From the NCBI RefSeq assembly GCF_014651055.1, contig NZ_BMWD01000005.1, positions 204,716 through 268,715 of the forward strand: a DNA stretch of 64,000 nucleotides, read 5' to 3'. This document shows, piece by piece, positions 26,975 through 34,929 of this stretch (its first letter is position 1; each line of letters starts with the position of its first letter). A program made the translations under genes and the position numbers. The DNA is from Streptomyces fructofermentans. Lineage in GTDB: Bacteria > Actinomycetota > Actinomycetes > Streptomycetales > Streptomycetaceae. Below the pieces are notes generated by a model. It was not told the origin of the DNA. It did not search any database and saw only the letters and a list, made by a program, of their open reading frames with translations.

Positions 26975-27010
26975 ATGTTCCATTGGTGCACGACTTGTAA
27001 CGGGGAACAT
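26975..27010. promoter_or_regulatory. Inverted repeat between MFS and HxlR genes
   Basis: ATGTTCC (26975-26981) and GGAACAT (27004-27010), exact complements 22 bp apart, lie centrally in the divergent promoter region. Candidate HxlR operator. Confidence 0.5.
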
Positions 27011-27049
27011 CGTGAGTGACCATGGAGGCCGGCATAAGGAGGCACCTCG

Positions 27050-27451
27050 ATGTCCCAGGGGAACACCGGTGTTACCTCGCAGGTCGTGAACGCGCAGGCG
27101 TGTCCTGTCCGCGAGGTTCTTGACAGGGTCGCGGGCAAGTGGAGTGTGCTGATCATCGTCGCGGCCGCCCACGGGCCCATCCGGTTCACGGAGTTGGAGC
27201 GGAGCATCGAGGGCATCAGCCGCCGCATGCTCACGCTGACACTGCGCAACCTGGAGCGGGACGGGCTGCTCACCCGCACGGTCCACCCGACGGTCCCGCC
27301 GAAGGTGGAGTACGAACTGACGCCGGTGGCGGCGGAGTTGCACGCGACGCTGCTGGGACTCACCGACTGGGCGGAGCGGCACCGGGTCACGATCGCCGAG
27401 TCGCGCGCCGCCTATGACGCCAAGCACCGGCCGGAGCTGCTGGACTCCTGA
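27050..27451 (+). CDS. HxlR-family transcriptional regulator
   Basis: 133-aa winged-helix regulator. The conserved N-terminal cysteine motif is ACPVREVLDRVAGKWSVLI; GPIRFTELERSIEGISRRMLT and LRNLERDGLLTR follow, all standard for HxlR. Excellent ribosome site (AAGGAGG). Divergent from the MFS exporter, so probably its redox- or ligand-responsive regulator. Confidence 0.94.
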   Translation: MSQGNTGVTSQVVNAQACPVREVLDRVAGKWSVLIIVAAAHGPIRFTELERSIEGISRRMLTLTLRNLERDGLLTRTVHPTVPPKVEYELTPVAAELHATLLGLTDWAERHRVTIAESRAAYDAKHRPELLDS

Positions 27452-27522
27452 CGCCACGCCGGCGGGCGCGGGAGTGGGCCGGCCGGTCCGTCCCGCGGTG
27501 GGACGGACCGCCCGGCGTGCTC

Positions 27523-27951
27523 TCAGAGGCCGAGGACGTGCGGGTCGGAGGCGAGTGCGCGGAAGTGCTCCCGGGGGTCCGCGACCAGCCGCCGTTCGGA
27601 GAGGTCCATCACGCCGCCGACGGCCGTCAGTTCGGCCGCCACGGTGCCGTCGGTCCTGCGGATCGTCTGCTCGATCCGGAACGTCCTGCCCTTTCCGCCG
27701 CCCCAGTCGAAGGCGCAGGTCACCTCCACCTCGTCACCGGCCCGCAGCTCCCTGAGGTAGCGGATGGTCATCTCCAGCGACACCGGGCCCACCCCCTTGG
27801 CGGCCAGGCCGGCCTGGGTGATTCCGCCGGCCCGCAGCAGCGACCAGCGCGCGTGCTCCGCGTAGTTCACGTACACGGCCTGGTTGACGTGCCCCTGGAC
27901 ATCTGTCTCGTACCCGCGCACGGTCACCGGGACGGAAAACGGTTCGGCCAC
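27523..27951 (-). CDS. Acyl-CoA thioesterase (hotdog, 4HBT-like)
   Basis: 142-aa single hotdog domain. The Asp-containing active-site stretch YETDVQGHVNQAVYVNYAEHARW (20 residues of it: DVQGHVNQAVYVNYAEHARW) is typical of the 4-hydroxybenzoyl-CoA/YbgC type. GTG 27951 has AAGGGGAAG upstream. Hydrolyses an acyl-CoA of unknown chain. 117 bp from the next minus-strand gene, not clearly in an operon. Confidence 0.9.
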   Translation of the reverse strand: MAEPFSVPVTVRGYETDVQGHVNQAVYVNYAEHARWSLLRAGGITQAGLAAKGVGPVSLEMTIRYLRELRAGDEVEVTCAFDWGGGKGRTFRIEQTIRRTDGTVAAELTAVGGVMDLSERRLVADPREHFRALASDPHVLGL

Positions 27952-28068
27952 GACTTCCCCTTCTACGGCGAACAGGATCGACGCCAGCGTACTGAGCGGT
28001 TGCTCACCCGGCTCGACGCCGGGTGGCCGCGTGCAGACCCGCGCCCTCGCTGCCGCCCGGGACCACGG

Positions 28069-28719
28069 TCAGACCCGCCGGGGCGACGCCAGCAGGCAGC
28101 GCGCGCCCGTGCGGGGCTCGGCGTGCTCTCCGACCTGCCATCCTGCCGCCTCCAGGGTCGCCGCGCACGCCCGCAGGGCCACGGGGTCGGGGTCGCGGAC
28201 CGCGACGGCCTCGGGCTGCGGCGTGGCGCGGACCCGGTACCCCTCGGGGCCGGCGCCGGCGGGCCGGTGCCCCGCGGCCTCCAGGGCGAGCGCCGCGGCC
28301 TGCACCAGGTGCGTGCGCTCCCAGGCGCAGGGGCGGTCGGTGCCGCCGTCCCGGTTCGTCATCCTGCGCAGCTCCAGCAGCCCCTGCCAGGCGCTGTGCA
28401 CCTCGCGGACGCGGGCCGGACCGGTGCCGGCGTCCTCCTCGCCGCCGACACGTGCGGCGAACACGCCCGAAGCGGCGGGCGGCGGCGCGGTGGCGCCCGC
28501 GGCAGCCGCGGTCTCCGGGCGGGCCGCGGCCTCGCGCTCCTCCCGTACGCGGTGCCCCGCGGGGGTCAGGAAGTGGTCGCGCGGCGGCCGGGGGTGGCGG
28601 AATGCGAGACCGTGCCGCACGAGTGCCGCGAGCTGGCTCTCCGTGCCCCTGAGCCGCCCGGTGACGGGGTCGGCGGCGTCGATGACGCGCCGCTGCGCGG
28701 CGGTCGGCGGTCGTGTCAC
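28069..28719 (-). CDS. Hypothetical cytoplasmic protein
   Basis: 216 residues, not recognised. Begins RPPTAAQRRVIDAADPVTGR and has a possible winged-helix-like N-terminal part (LAALVRHGLAFRH, FLTPAGHRVREE), an Ala-rich linker and a C-terminal half with repeated L-x-x-AG-x-x motifs (ALALEAAGHRPAG, AATLEAAGWQVG). No membrane or signal segment. Codon bias is normal for the region. Confidence 0.7.
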   Translation of the reverse strand: MTRPPTAAQRRVIDAADPVTGRLRGTESQLAALVRHGLAFRHPRPPRDHFLTPAGHRVREEREAAARPETAAAAGATAPPPAASGVFAARVGGEEDAGTGPARVREVHSAWQGLLELRRMTNRDGGTDRPCAWERTHLVQAAALALEAAGHRPAGAGPEGYRVRATPQPEAVAVRDPDPVALRACAATLEAAGWQVGEHAEPRTGARCLLASPRRV

Positions 28720-28872
28720 GGCAGGCTCCTTCCGGGCGTGGTCGGCGGCGGGCCCGTCCGCCGGGTCCGGACCGTCCGGCGGACCCGCGGGCCTCCTGGA
28801 AGGCTACGACCCGGGTCCGACAATCGGCCCCTGCCCCGCCCCTGCCCTCCGGCCGGGCGAGAACAGGGCCCC

Positions 28873-28950
28873 GCGCACGAATCGGCGCCCGCGCACGAAT
28901 CGGCGCCCGCGCACGACGGCCCGGCTCCGCGCACGAGGGCCCGGCTCCGG
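28873..28950. repeat. 18-20-bp tandem repeats upstream of the stop of alaA
   Basis: GCGCACGAATCGGCGCCC occurs twice in tandem (28873-28890, 28891-28908), followed by two diverged GCGCACGA-GGCCCGGCTCC units. Lies just beyond the 3' end of the aminotransferase gene. Confidence 0.85.
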
Positions 28951-28969
28951 GCGCGACGCCCGGGTTCGG

Positions 28970-30178
28970 CTACTGCCGGTAGCCGCTCAGGAATCGCCCT
29001 ATGCGGCTGATGGCCGCGTCGAGGTCGTCGGCGTGCGGCAGGATGAGGATGCGGAAGTGGTCGGGGCGCGGCCAGTTGAAGCCGGTGCCCTGGACGACCT
29101 GGATCTTCTCGCGGAGCAGCAGGTCCAGGACGAACCTCTCGTCGTCGTGGATCTTGTGCACGTCCGGGTCGATGCGGGGGAACGCGTACAGCGCGCCCTT
29201 CGGCTTCACGCAGGACACCCCGGGGATCTCGTTCAGCTTCTCCCAGGCCCGGTCCCGCTGCTCCCGCAACCTGCCGCCGGGGGCGGTGAGTTCGTGGATC
29301 GACTGGCGGCCGCCGAGTGCCGCCTGGATGGCGTACTGCGCGGGCGCGTTGGCGCACAGCCGCATGGAGGCCAGCATGGTGAGGCCCTCCAGGTAGTTCC
29401 TCGCCCGCTCCCGGGGTCCCGTGACGACGAGCCAGCCGGAGCGGAAGCCGGCCACCCGGTGGGTCTTCGAGAGCCCGCAGAAGGTGAGGACCACCAGGTC
29501 GGGGGCGAGCGCGGCGGCCGAGTGGTGCACGGCGTCGTCGTAGAGGATCTGGTCGTAGATCTCGTCGGCGAAGACCATGAGGCCGTGCCGGCGGGCGAGT
29601 TCGAGGATGCCCTCGATGACCTCCTTCGGATAGACGGCGCCCGTCGGGTTGTTCGGGTTGATGATGACGACGGCCTTGGTGCGGTCCGTGATCTTCGCGG
29701 CCATGTCGTCCAGGTCGGGGTACCACTCGGCCTGCTCGTCGCACAGGTAGTGCACGGCCCGGCCGCCCGCGAGGGTCGTCACGGCGGTCCAGAGCGGGAA
29801 GTCCGGTGCGGGGATCAGGATCTCGTCGCCGTCCTCGACGAGCGCCTGGACGGCCATCGAGACGAGTTCGGACACGCCGTTGCCCAGGAAGACGTCGTCG
29901 ACGTCCACGTCGAGCCCGCGCTCCTGGTAGCGCTGCGCGACGGCACGCCGGGCGGACAGGATGCCGCGCGAGTCCGTGTAGCCGTGTGCCTGGGGGAGCA
30001 TCCGGATCATGTCCTGGAGGATCTCCTCCGGTGCCTCGAAGCCGAAGAGCGCTGGGTTGCCGGTGTTGAGGCGCAGCACGCTGTGGCCTGCCTCCTCGAG
30101 CGCGTTCGCGTGCTCGATGACCGGGCCCCGGATCTCGTAACAGACCTCGCTGAGCTTGCTCGACTGCCGGAACTCCAT
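28970..30178 (-). CDS. alaA: Alanine-synthesising aminotransferase (AlaA-like)
   Basis: 402-aa class-I PLP aminotransferase. PLP lysine K238 in GLSKTHRVAGFRSGW, VIINPNNPTGAV, FADEIYDQILYD and LRLNTGNPALFGF match AlaA (glutamate-pyruvate transaminase) closely. ATG 30178 has GGAGG ten bases upstream. Divergent from a winged-helix regulator whose operator overlaps the shared promoter, which suggests amino-acid-dependent control. Confidence 0.92.
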   Translation of the reverse strand: MEFRQSSKLSEVCYEIRGPVIEHANALEEAGHSVLRLNTGNPALFGFEAPEEILQDMIRMLPQAHGYTDSRGILSARRAVAQRYQERGLDVDVDDVFLGNGVSELVSMAVQALVEDGDEILIPAPDFPLWTAVTTLAGGRAVHYLCDEQAEWYPDLDDMAAKITDRTKAVVIINPNNPTGAVYPKEVIEGILELARRHGLMVFADEIYDQILYDDAVHHSAAALAPDLVVLTFCGLSKTHRVAGFRSGWLVVTGPRERARNYLEGLTMLASMRLCANAPAQYAIQAALGGRQSIHELTAPGGRLREQRDRAWEKLNEIPGVSCVKPKGALYAFPRIDPDVHKIHDDERFVLDLLLREKIQVVQGTGFNWPRPDHFRILILPHADDLDAAISRIGRFLSGYRQ

Positions 30179-30207
30179 GCGGTGCGCACCTCCAGGTTGT
30201 GGTGTTG

Positions 30208-30257
30208 CTTGGTTTTACCAAGTGGGCGCTTGGAAAGTCCAACAACATGTCTAGACT
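30208..30257 (+). promoter_or_regulatory. CTTGGT-N3-ACCAAG operator and leaderless promoter
   Basis: Perfect palindrome CTTGGT-TTT-ACCAAG (30208-30222) and a third half-site CTTGG at 30229. The latter overlaps a -35 TTGGAA (30230-30235), which is 16 bp from -10 TAGACT (30252-30257). The ATG of the regulator follows 7 bp after the -10 box. Probable autoregulatory site also serving alaA. Confidence 0.7.
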
Positions 30258-30264
30258 GCGTCGC

Positions 30265-30897
30265 ATGTCACCTCGCCGAAGCTACGACCAGTACTGTTCC
30301 GCCGCCCGGGCCCTCGACGCCCTCGGTGACCGCTGGACCCTGCTGATCGTGCGCGAGCTGTTCGCCGGGCCACGCCGCTACACCGACCTGCACGCGGACC
30401 TGCCCGGTGTGAGCACGGACGTACTGGCCTCCCGGCTCAAGGACATGGAGCGGGACGGCCTCGCGACGCGGCGCAGGCTGCCGCCGCCCGGCGCCGCGTA
30501 CGTCTACGAACTGACGGGGCGCGGAAGGGAGTTGCTGCCCGTGCTGCAGGCCCTCGGCGAGTGGGGGGCGCCCCTGCTGGCGGAGCGGCGGCCGACGGAC
30601 GCGGTGCGCGCCCACTGGTTCGCGCTGCCGCTGCTGCGGTCCCTCGCGGGGCCGGGCGACGGAACCGTCCAGGTGCGCCTGGACGAAGGGGAGTTCCACG
30701 TCCGCCGCGGCGCGCAGGACGGGCCGGCCTACGGCGAGGGGCCCGCGCCCGAGGAGCCCGACGCGCTGCTCACGCTCGACGCCGAGGTGTGCGCGGCACT
30801 CGGCAGGGGCGAACTGACCCTGCGGGAGGCCGTACGCGACGGACGCGTCACGGTGACGGGGGAGGGGACGCTCGCCAAGACCCTGCGCGAGAGCTGA
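30265..30897 (+). CDS. HxlR-type winged-helix regulator with C-terminal SCP2-like domain
   Basis: 210 residues. The N-terminal wHTH is of HxlR type (QYCSAARALDALGDRWTLLIVREL, then PGVSTDVLASRLKDMERDGL). The C-terminal part (about 100-205) resembles a small sterol-carrier-like ligand domain (VQVRLDEGEFHVRRG, then LTLDAEVCAALGRGELTLREAVRDGRV). I chose ATG 30265 because the -10 box lies 7 bp upstream, giving a leaderless mRNA; upstream in-frame ATG 30247 precedes that box. Divergent from alaA. Confidence 0.88.
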   Translation: MSPRRSYDQYCSAARALDALGDRWTLLIVRELFAGPRRYTDLHADLPGVSTDVLASRLKDMERDGLATRRRLPPPGAAYVYELTGRGRELLPVLQALGEWGAPLLAERRPTDAVRAHWFALPLLRSLAGPGDGTVQVRLDEGEFHVRRGAQDGPAYGEGPAPEEPDALLTLDAEVCAALGRGELTLREAVRDGRVTVTGEGTLAKTLRES

Positions 30898-31077
30898 CCT
30901 CCCGCGACAGCGGGATCGGCCGCACCGGCACGTCATGCCGCAGCCGGGTCCGCGGTCGGCTCCGGCTCCGGCAATCTCCGGCCGCGGGCCGGGAGTCGGG
31001 AGTCGGGGGTCGGACGCAGGGCAACGCGAGTGCGTGGGCGTTCGGTTCCGGCGGACGGGAGCCGGGCGTCGGGGAAT

Positions 31078-31107
31078 CGCGAGCCGCGAGCCGCGAGCCG
31101 CGAGCCC
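31078..31107. repeat. CGCGAGC-type 7-bp repeats
   Basis: About four units of CGCGAGC in tandem, in the 299-bp gene-free gap (30898-31196) after the HxlR gene. The gap also holds GGGAGTCGGGAGTCGGGGGTCGG. No terminator or gene was recognised. Confidence 0.75.
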
Positions 31108-31196
31108 GGGGCCGGCCGGGCCGCCGGGCCCGGGGTGAGCGCCGCGCGGCCCGCCGCGCCGGTGAACGGCGCGACGGGCCACGCGGAGCCCGGGGC

Positions 31197-32030
31197 TCAG
31201 GCGCCCGGCGGAACCCGAGAGGGGCGGCCGGGACCCCGTGTCAGCGAGTACCCGGCGACACCCGCGAGAGCCGCCAGCACCCCGCCCACGCCGGTCCACA
31301 CCCAGCGGTCGGACCACCAGCCCGAGGACCAGCCGTCGTCCGGCTCGATGCTGGACAGCACGGCGACGGACGTGTCCGACTCCTCGTCGTCCCCGGCCTC
31401 GTCCGCACCGGTGACGGCGATGCCGGGGACCAGCGGCTCCGCCAGCGAGCCGTCCACCGCCGCCGCTCCGCCGATGTCCTTGGACTCGACGCGCAGTTCG
31501 GCGGACACCGGCAGGCCGAGGTCGGCCGACCGCAGTCCGACGGTGGTCAGCCGGACGTAGTACGTGCCGGGCAGCGGGTCGTCGGCCCACGGCTCGGACC
31601 ACGCGCGGACCGTGCGCAGCGTGCAGGATAGCGTCACCTCGGGCGCGTCCTGGGCCGCCGTCCGCGTCTGCGCCCCGTACTGGCACGCCTGGCGGTTGCG
31701 CAGACCGTCGTACACGTCGACCTGCCAGGTGGCCGAGGCGTGCGCCTTCGGCAGCTTCACCGTCGCGCGCACGGTGGGCCGTTGGCCGGCGTCGGCGGGG
31801 AACGACCAGTAGAGGTAGTCACCGGTGGACGCGGTCGCGGTGGCCGTCTGCCCCTGGTCGACCTCGGCGGCCGTACGGAAGGACGTGCCGGCCGAGGTGG
31901 GCGCGTCGGCGCCGTCCGACGGGCCGGCGGAGGGCGAGGCGTCGGCGGCCGCGGGGGACGCGGCGGCCAGCACGACGAGCGCGGCCGCGCCCACCGCCCG
32001 GACGGCACTCGACACACGGGTGATACGCAT
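31197..32030 (-). CDS. Secreted, membrane-anchored protein downstream of a VWA protein
   Basis: 277 residues. Signal peptide (about 1-30, ending AAADA), a Ser/Asp-rich segment, a beta-rich extracellular domain (YLYWSFPADAGQRPTVRATV, two cysteines) and one C-terminal membrane helix (WVWTGVGGVLAALAGVAGYS) with a short basic tail. Its start overlaps the stop of the VWA gene (ATGA), so they are translationally coupled and probably form a cell-surface complex. The domain resembles the C-terminal region of its neighbour's extracellular part. Function unknown. Confidence 0.85.
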   Translation of the reverse strand: MRITRVSSAVRAVGAAALVVLAAASPAAADASPSAGPSDGADAPTSAGTSFRTAAEVDQGQTATATASTGDYLYWSFPADAGQRPTVRATVKLPKAHASATWQVDVYDGLRNRQACQYGAQTRTAAQDAPEVTLSCTLRTVRAWSEPWADDPLPGTYYVRLTTVGLRSADLGLPVSAELRVESKDIGGAAAVDGSLAEPLVPGIAVTGADEAGDDEESDTSVAVLSSIEPDDGWSSGWWSDRWVWTGVGGVLAALAGVAGYSLTRGPGRPSRVPPGA

Positions 32031-33301
32031 CAGTTGGTCCTCCAGACCGCGATCCGCCAGCGCGAGATCCAGCCCCACAGCACACCCGCGAGGAAGCCGG
32101 TGATGACCAGGGCGCCGAGCAGCCACCAGCCGCGTCCGAGACCGAACGAGGCCACGTCGTCGGACGAGCCGGGGCCGTCGACGACGTCGACGGTCAGTTC
32201 GAGGGGCAGCCCGGGTGTCGTCTTGACCCCGGACGCGGCCGAGAAGGAGTTGGCGACCTGGAGGCACACGACCTCGGCCGTGTCCTCGTCGGAGTCGTCG
32301 TCGCTCTCGGCCTTGGGGTAGCGCAGTCCGGCCGACATGACGTCGGTCCGGCCGCTGCCCGTGGACTCGCCGCGCACGATCTCGCGGCCGCTCGCGGTCA
32401 CCGCCCTCAGTGACACACCGTAGTCCTGGTTCACCCGGCGGTCCGCGGCGACGCTGACCGAGGCGCGCAGTTCCTTTCCGGGCGCCACGTCCACGCGGTA
32501 CCAGCGGTGCTGCCCGAACTCCTCGCGGTCCGTGTAGAGGCCGGACTTGAGAGTGGGAGCCTGCGCGCAGGCCCCGGCGCCCTCGACGGCGACGGGCGTC
32601 ACCACCGGGTCGGCCGCCCGGTCGACCAACTGGTTGACCTTGTCGGTGAGTTCCTCGGTGTGCTCCACCGAGGTGTACGTGCCGCCGGTGGCCTCGGCGA
32701 TGCAACTCAGCTGCTGGCGCATCTTGGTGTTCGGCACCAGGCCGAGCGTGTCGATGGTGAGGCCGATCCCCTTCGCGGCGATCTCCCGGGCCACCTCGCA
32801 CGGGTCGAGCGGCGCGCAGGTGTCCTCGCCGTCACTGATGAGGACGATACGGCGGGAGCCCTCGCCGCCCTCCAGGTCGTCGGCCGCGGCGAGCAGCGCG
32901 GGCCCGATGGGCGTCCAGCCGGTGGGCGACAGGGTCGCCACCGCGGTCTTCGCCTCGGTGCGGTCCAGCGGACCCACCGGGTACAGCTGGGCGGTGTCCT
33001 TGCAGCCCGTCTTCCGGTTGTCGCCGGGATAGTCGGCGCCGAGCGTCCGTATGCCGAGCTGAACCTCCTCGGGGGTCGCGTCGAGCACCTCGTTGAAGGC
33101 CTGTTTCGCCGCAGCCATCCGCGTCTGGCCGTCGATGTCCCGGGCCCGCATGGAACCGCTGACGTCGAGCACGAGGTTGACCTTGGGCGCGTCGTCGCCG
33201 GTGGGTTCACCGGCGGCGGCTCCGGTCGGGAGAGCGATCCCGGCCGTCAGGGCGGCGAGCAGGACGCAGGCGCCCGCCGCCAGCCGTTGTCTTGTGATCA
33301 T
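32030..33301 (-). CDS. VWA-domain secreted membrane protein
   Basis: 423 residues. Signal peptide (1-30, ending AAA), then a von Willebrand A domain with an intact MIDAS: DVSGSM (D46, S48, S50), TPIGPALLAA and ISDGEDTC. A beta-rich extracellular region and one C-terminal transmembrane helix (WWLLGALVITGFLAGVLWGW) with a basic tail follow. Metal-dependent ligand or protein binding at the cell surface is likely. Coupled with the downstream secreted protein gene. Confidence 0.9.
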   Translation of the reverse strand: MITRQRLAAGACVLLAALTAGIALPTGAAAGEPTGDDAPKVNLVLDVSGSMRARDIDGQTRMAAAKQAFNEVLDATPEEVQLGIRTLGADYPGDNRKTGCKDTAQLYPVGPLDRTEAKTAVATLSPTGWTPIGPALLAAADDLEGGEGSRRIVLISDGEDTCAPLDPCEVAREIAAKGIGLTIDTLGLVPNTKMRQQLSCIAEATGGTYTSVEHTEELTDKVNQLVDRAADPVVTPVAVEGAGACAQAPTLKSGLYTDREEFGQHRWYRVDVAPGKELRASVSVAADRRVNQDYGVSLRAVTASGREIVRGESTGSGRTDVMSAGLRYPKAESDDDSDEDTAEVVCLQVANSFSAASGVKTTPGLPLELTVDVVDGPGSSDDVASFGLGRGWWLLGALVITGFLAGVLWGWISRWRIAVWRTN

Positions 33302-33333
33302 CGCCGGATCCTATTGACCGAACGCGCCGCGCT

Positions 33334-34866
33334 TCAAAGCGGGTGGTCGGCGGGGGGTACGGAGTCCGGCGCGGAGAGCGGGTTGGGCAGCCGCGCCCAG
33401 AGGTCCCCCGGTCGTTCGGGCGACAGCCGCATCGCCGTCAACGCCTTGGCCGGCAGCGGCTCTTCGAGCAGCGCGACGAGGTCGGCGGTGCGCGGCAGGT
33501 CCGGTGCCGCCGTCGACAGCGCCTCGCGCAGCGCGGCCGTCGAGCCCGCCGTCGCCGCCAGCGTTCCCGCGACGAGGGAGCCGAACAGCTTGCCGCGCAG
33601 CACGGATTCGTCGTCCGTGACGATACGGCCCGTCAGTTCGGGGGCAGGGATGCCGTGTCGTGCCAGCCGGGCGGGACTGATCCGGATGTCGGCCAGGTCG
33701 CGGTAGACCAGCCGCAGCGGCTCCCCGTCGGGCGACAGCACCACGAGCAGGTTCTGGCCATGCGCCTCCAGGGCGACGCCCAGGTCGAGCAGCCGCAGGC
33801 CGACGGTCAGCGCGAGGCGGGTGAACCGGGCGAGCCAGGACGCCGACCGGGGCAGCACGTCCGCGGCGAGCGCCGCGACGGGCACCACCCGCTCACCGGT
33901 CCGCGCGTACACGTCCGGGGGCTCCCGCAGCACCGCCGCCAGGTCGGGCGTGCGCGCGGAGACGGCGCCCAGCGTGCGGGTGACGTGCAGCAGCCCGTCG
34001 AGCCGCGCCGCCGTCGCCGCCATGAACGCCGAGACGGTTGCCGCGGACTCGATCGAGTACACCGAGATGTCCCGCACGGAGGAGGTGAGCCGGGCGCTGA
34101 GCGCGGTCTTGACGTGCGGCCCGCCGGGCAGGGCCAGGGTGCGCAGCGACATCAGGGGATGGGCCGCCAGGTCCCGGCCGGTGGCGCCGTCGTCCTTCAG
34201 CACGTGCCGGGCCTGCCACGGATGCACCGGGACCAGCACCCGGCCCCGCTCCCGGTACGGCCACTCGCCGGTCACCAGGCAGCCGTCCTCGGGCACGGCG
34301 AGCAGGGCGAGCCCGACCACCGCCCGGTGCTCGGGCGCGTACGCGAGCTGCTCCGCCACCGAGAAGCCGGGGCGGGAACGGCAGTTGGGGTGGAACGGGT
34401 GCCCGTCCACGACCCGCTGCTCCCACTCCCAGGAGGCGCCGGGCGTCCCGTCCGGCACCCGGTTCGCGCGGGACAGGGCCAACGAGGCCGTGCTGTGCGC
34501 GAGTTCGGCGGCGAAGCCCGCTCCGTGCGGCAGGCCGAGCGCCGCCACGAGCGCCGCCGGACGGTCGTGAGCCCGCCCGTCGAGCTCCACCCGGGTGATG
34601 CCGGCGGCCGTCCCGAAGGGGTCCGGGGCCGGTCCGTCGAGCCGCCCTCCGCCGGACAGCCGGAGCGTCAGCCCGCCGCGCCGGGCCTCGCGGCGCGTCA
34701 CCCAGGGCAGCGGCTCGTGGGCGAGCCCGCGCCACAGCCGGGACAGCACGGCCGCCCGGGCCCCGGGGAGCTCGGCCGTGTACCGGGGCAGCAGAGCGGG
34801 TCGTACGGTGCGCAGCTCGGCGGCGAGGGCGGCCTCGATGTCGGCCGGGGTGCGGGGAGGGGGCAC
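33334..34866 (-). CDS. IucA/IucC-family NIS siderophore synthetase (first of a divergent pair)
   Basis: 510-aa ATP-dependent ligase that adenylates a carboxylate and joins it to an amine or alcohol in NRPS-independent siderophore synthesis. Family motifs are GHPFHPNCRSRPG (HPFHP at 156-160), VHPWQ, the ATP-site segment KTALSARLTSSVRDIS and EAHGQN. The lysine normally found three residues after the second HP is Arg here. Divergent from the second synthetase, with 63 bp between. No monooxygenase, decarboxylase or siderophore transporter is nearby. Confidence 0.92.
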   Translation of the reverse strand: MPPPRTPADIEAALAAELRTVRPALLPRYTAELPGARAAVLSRLWRGLAHEPLPWVTRREARRGGLTLRLSGGGRLDGPAPDPFGTAAGITRVELDGRAHDRPAALVAALGLPHGAGFAAELAHSTASLALSRANRVPDGTPGASWEWEQRVVDGHPFHPNCRSRPGFSVAEQLAYAPEHRAVVGLALLAVPEDGCLVTGEWPYRERGRVLVPVHPWQARHVLKDDGATGRDLAAHPLMSLRTLALPGGPHVKTALSARLTSSVRDISVYSIESAATVSAFMAATAARLDGLLHVTRTLGAVSARTPDLAAVLREPPDVYARTGERVVPVAALAADVLPRSASWLARFTRLALTVGLRLLDLGVALEAHGQNLLVVLSPDGEPLRLVYRDLADIRISPARLARHGIPAPELTGRIVTDDESVLRGKLFGSLVAGTLAATAGSTAALREALSTAAPDLPRTADLVALLEEPLPAKALTAMRLSPERPGDLWARLPNPLSAPDSVPPADHPL

Positions 34867-34929
34867 GGCTGGCTCCTCGGGTGTGGACGGCCTGTCGGCG
34901 GGATACGACGCCGGACATACTGAGCGTCA

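Noticed and set aside
34867-34929. Iron-box (DmdR1/IdeR) between the NIS synthetases
   Set aside because: No TTAGGTTAGGCTAACC-like palindrome could be found in the 63-bp gap.
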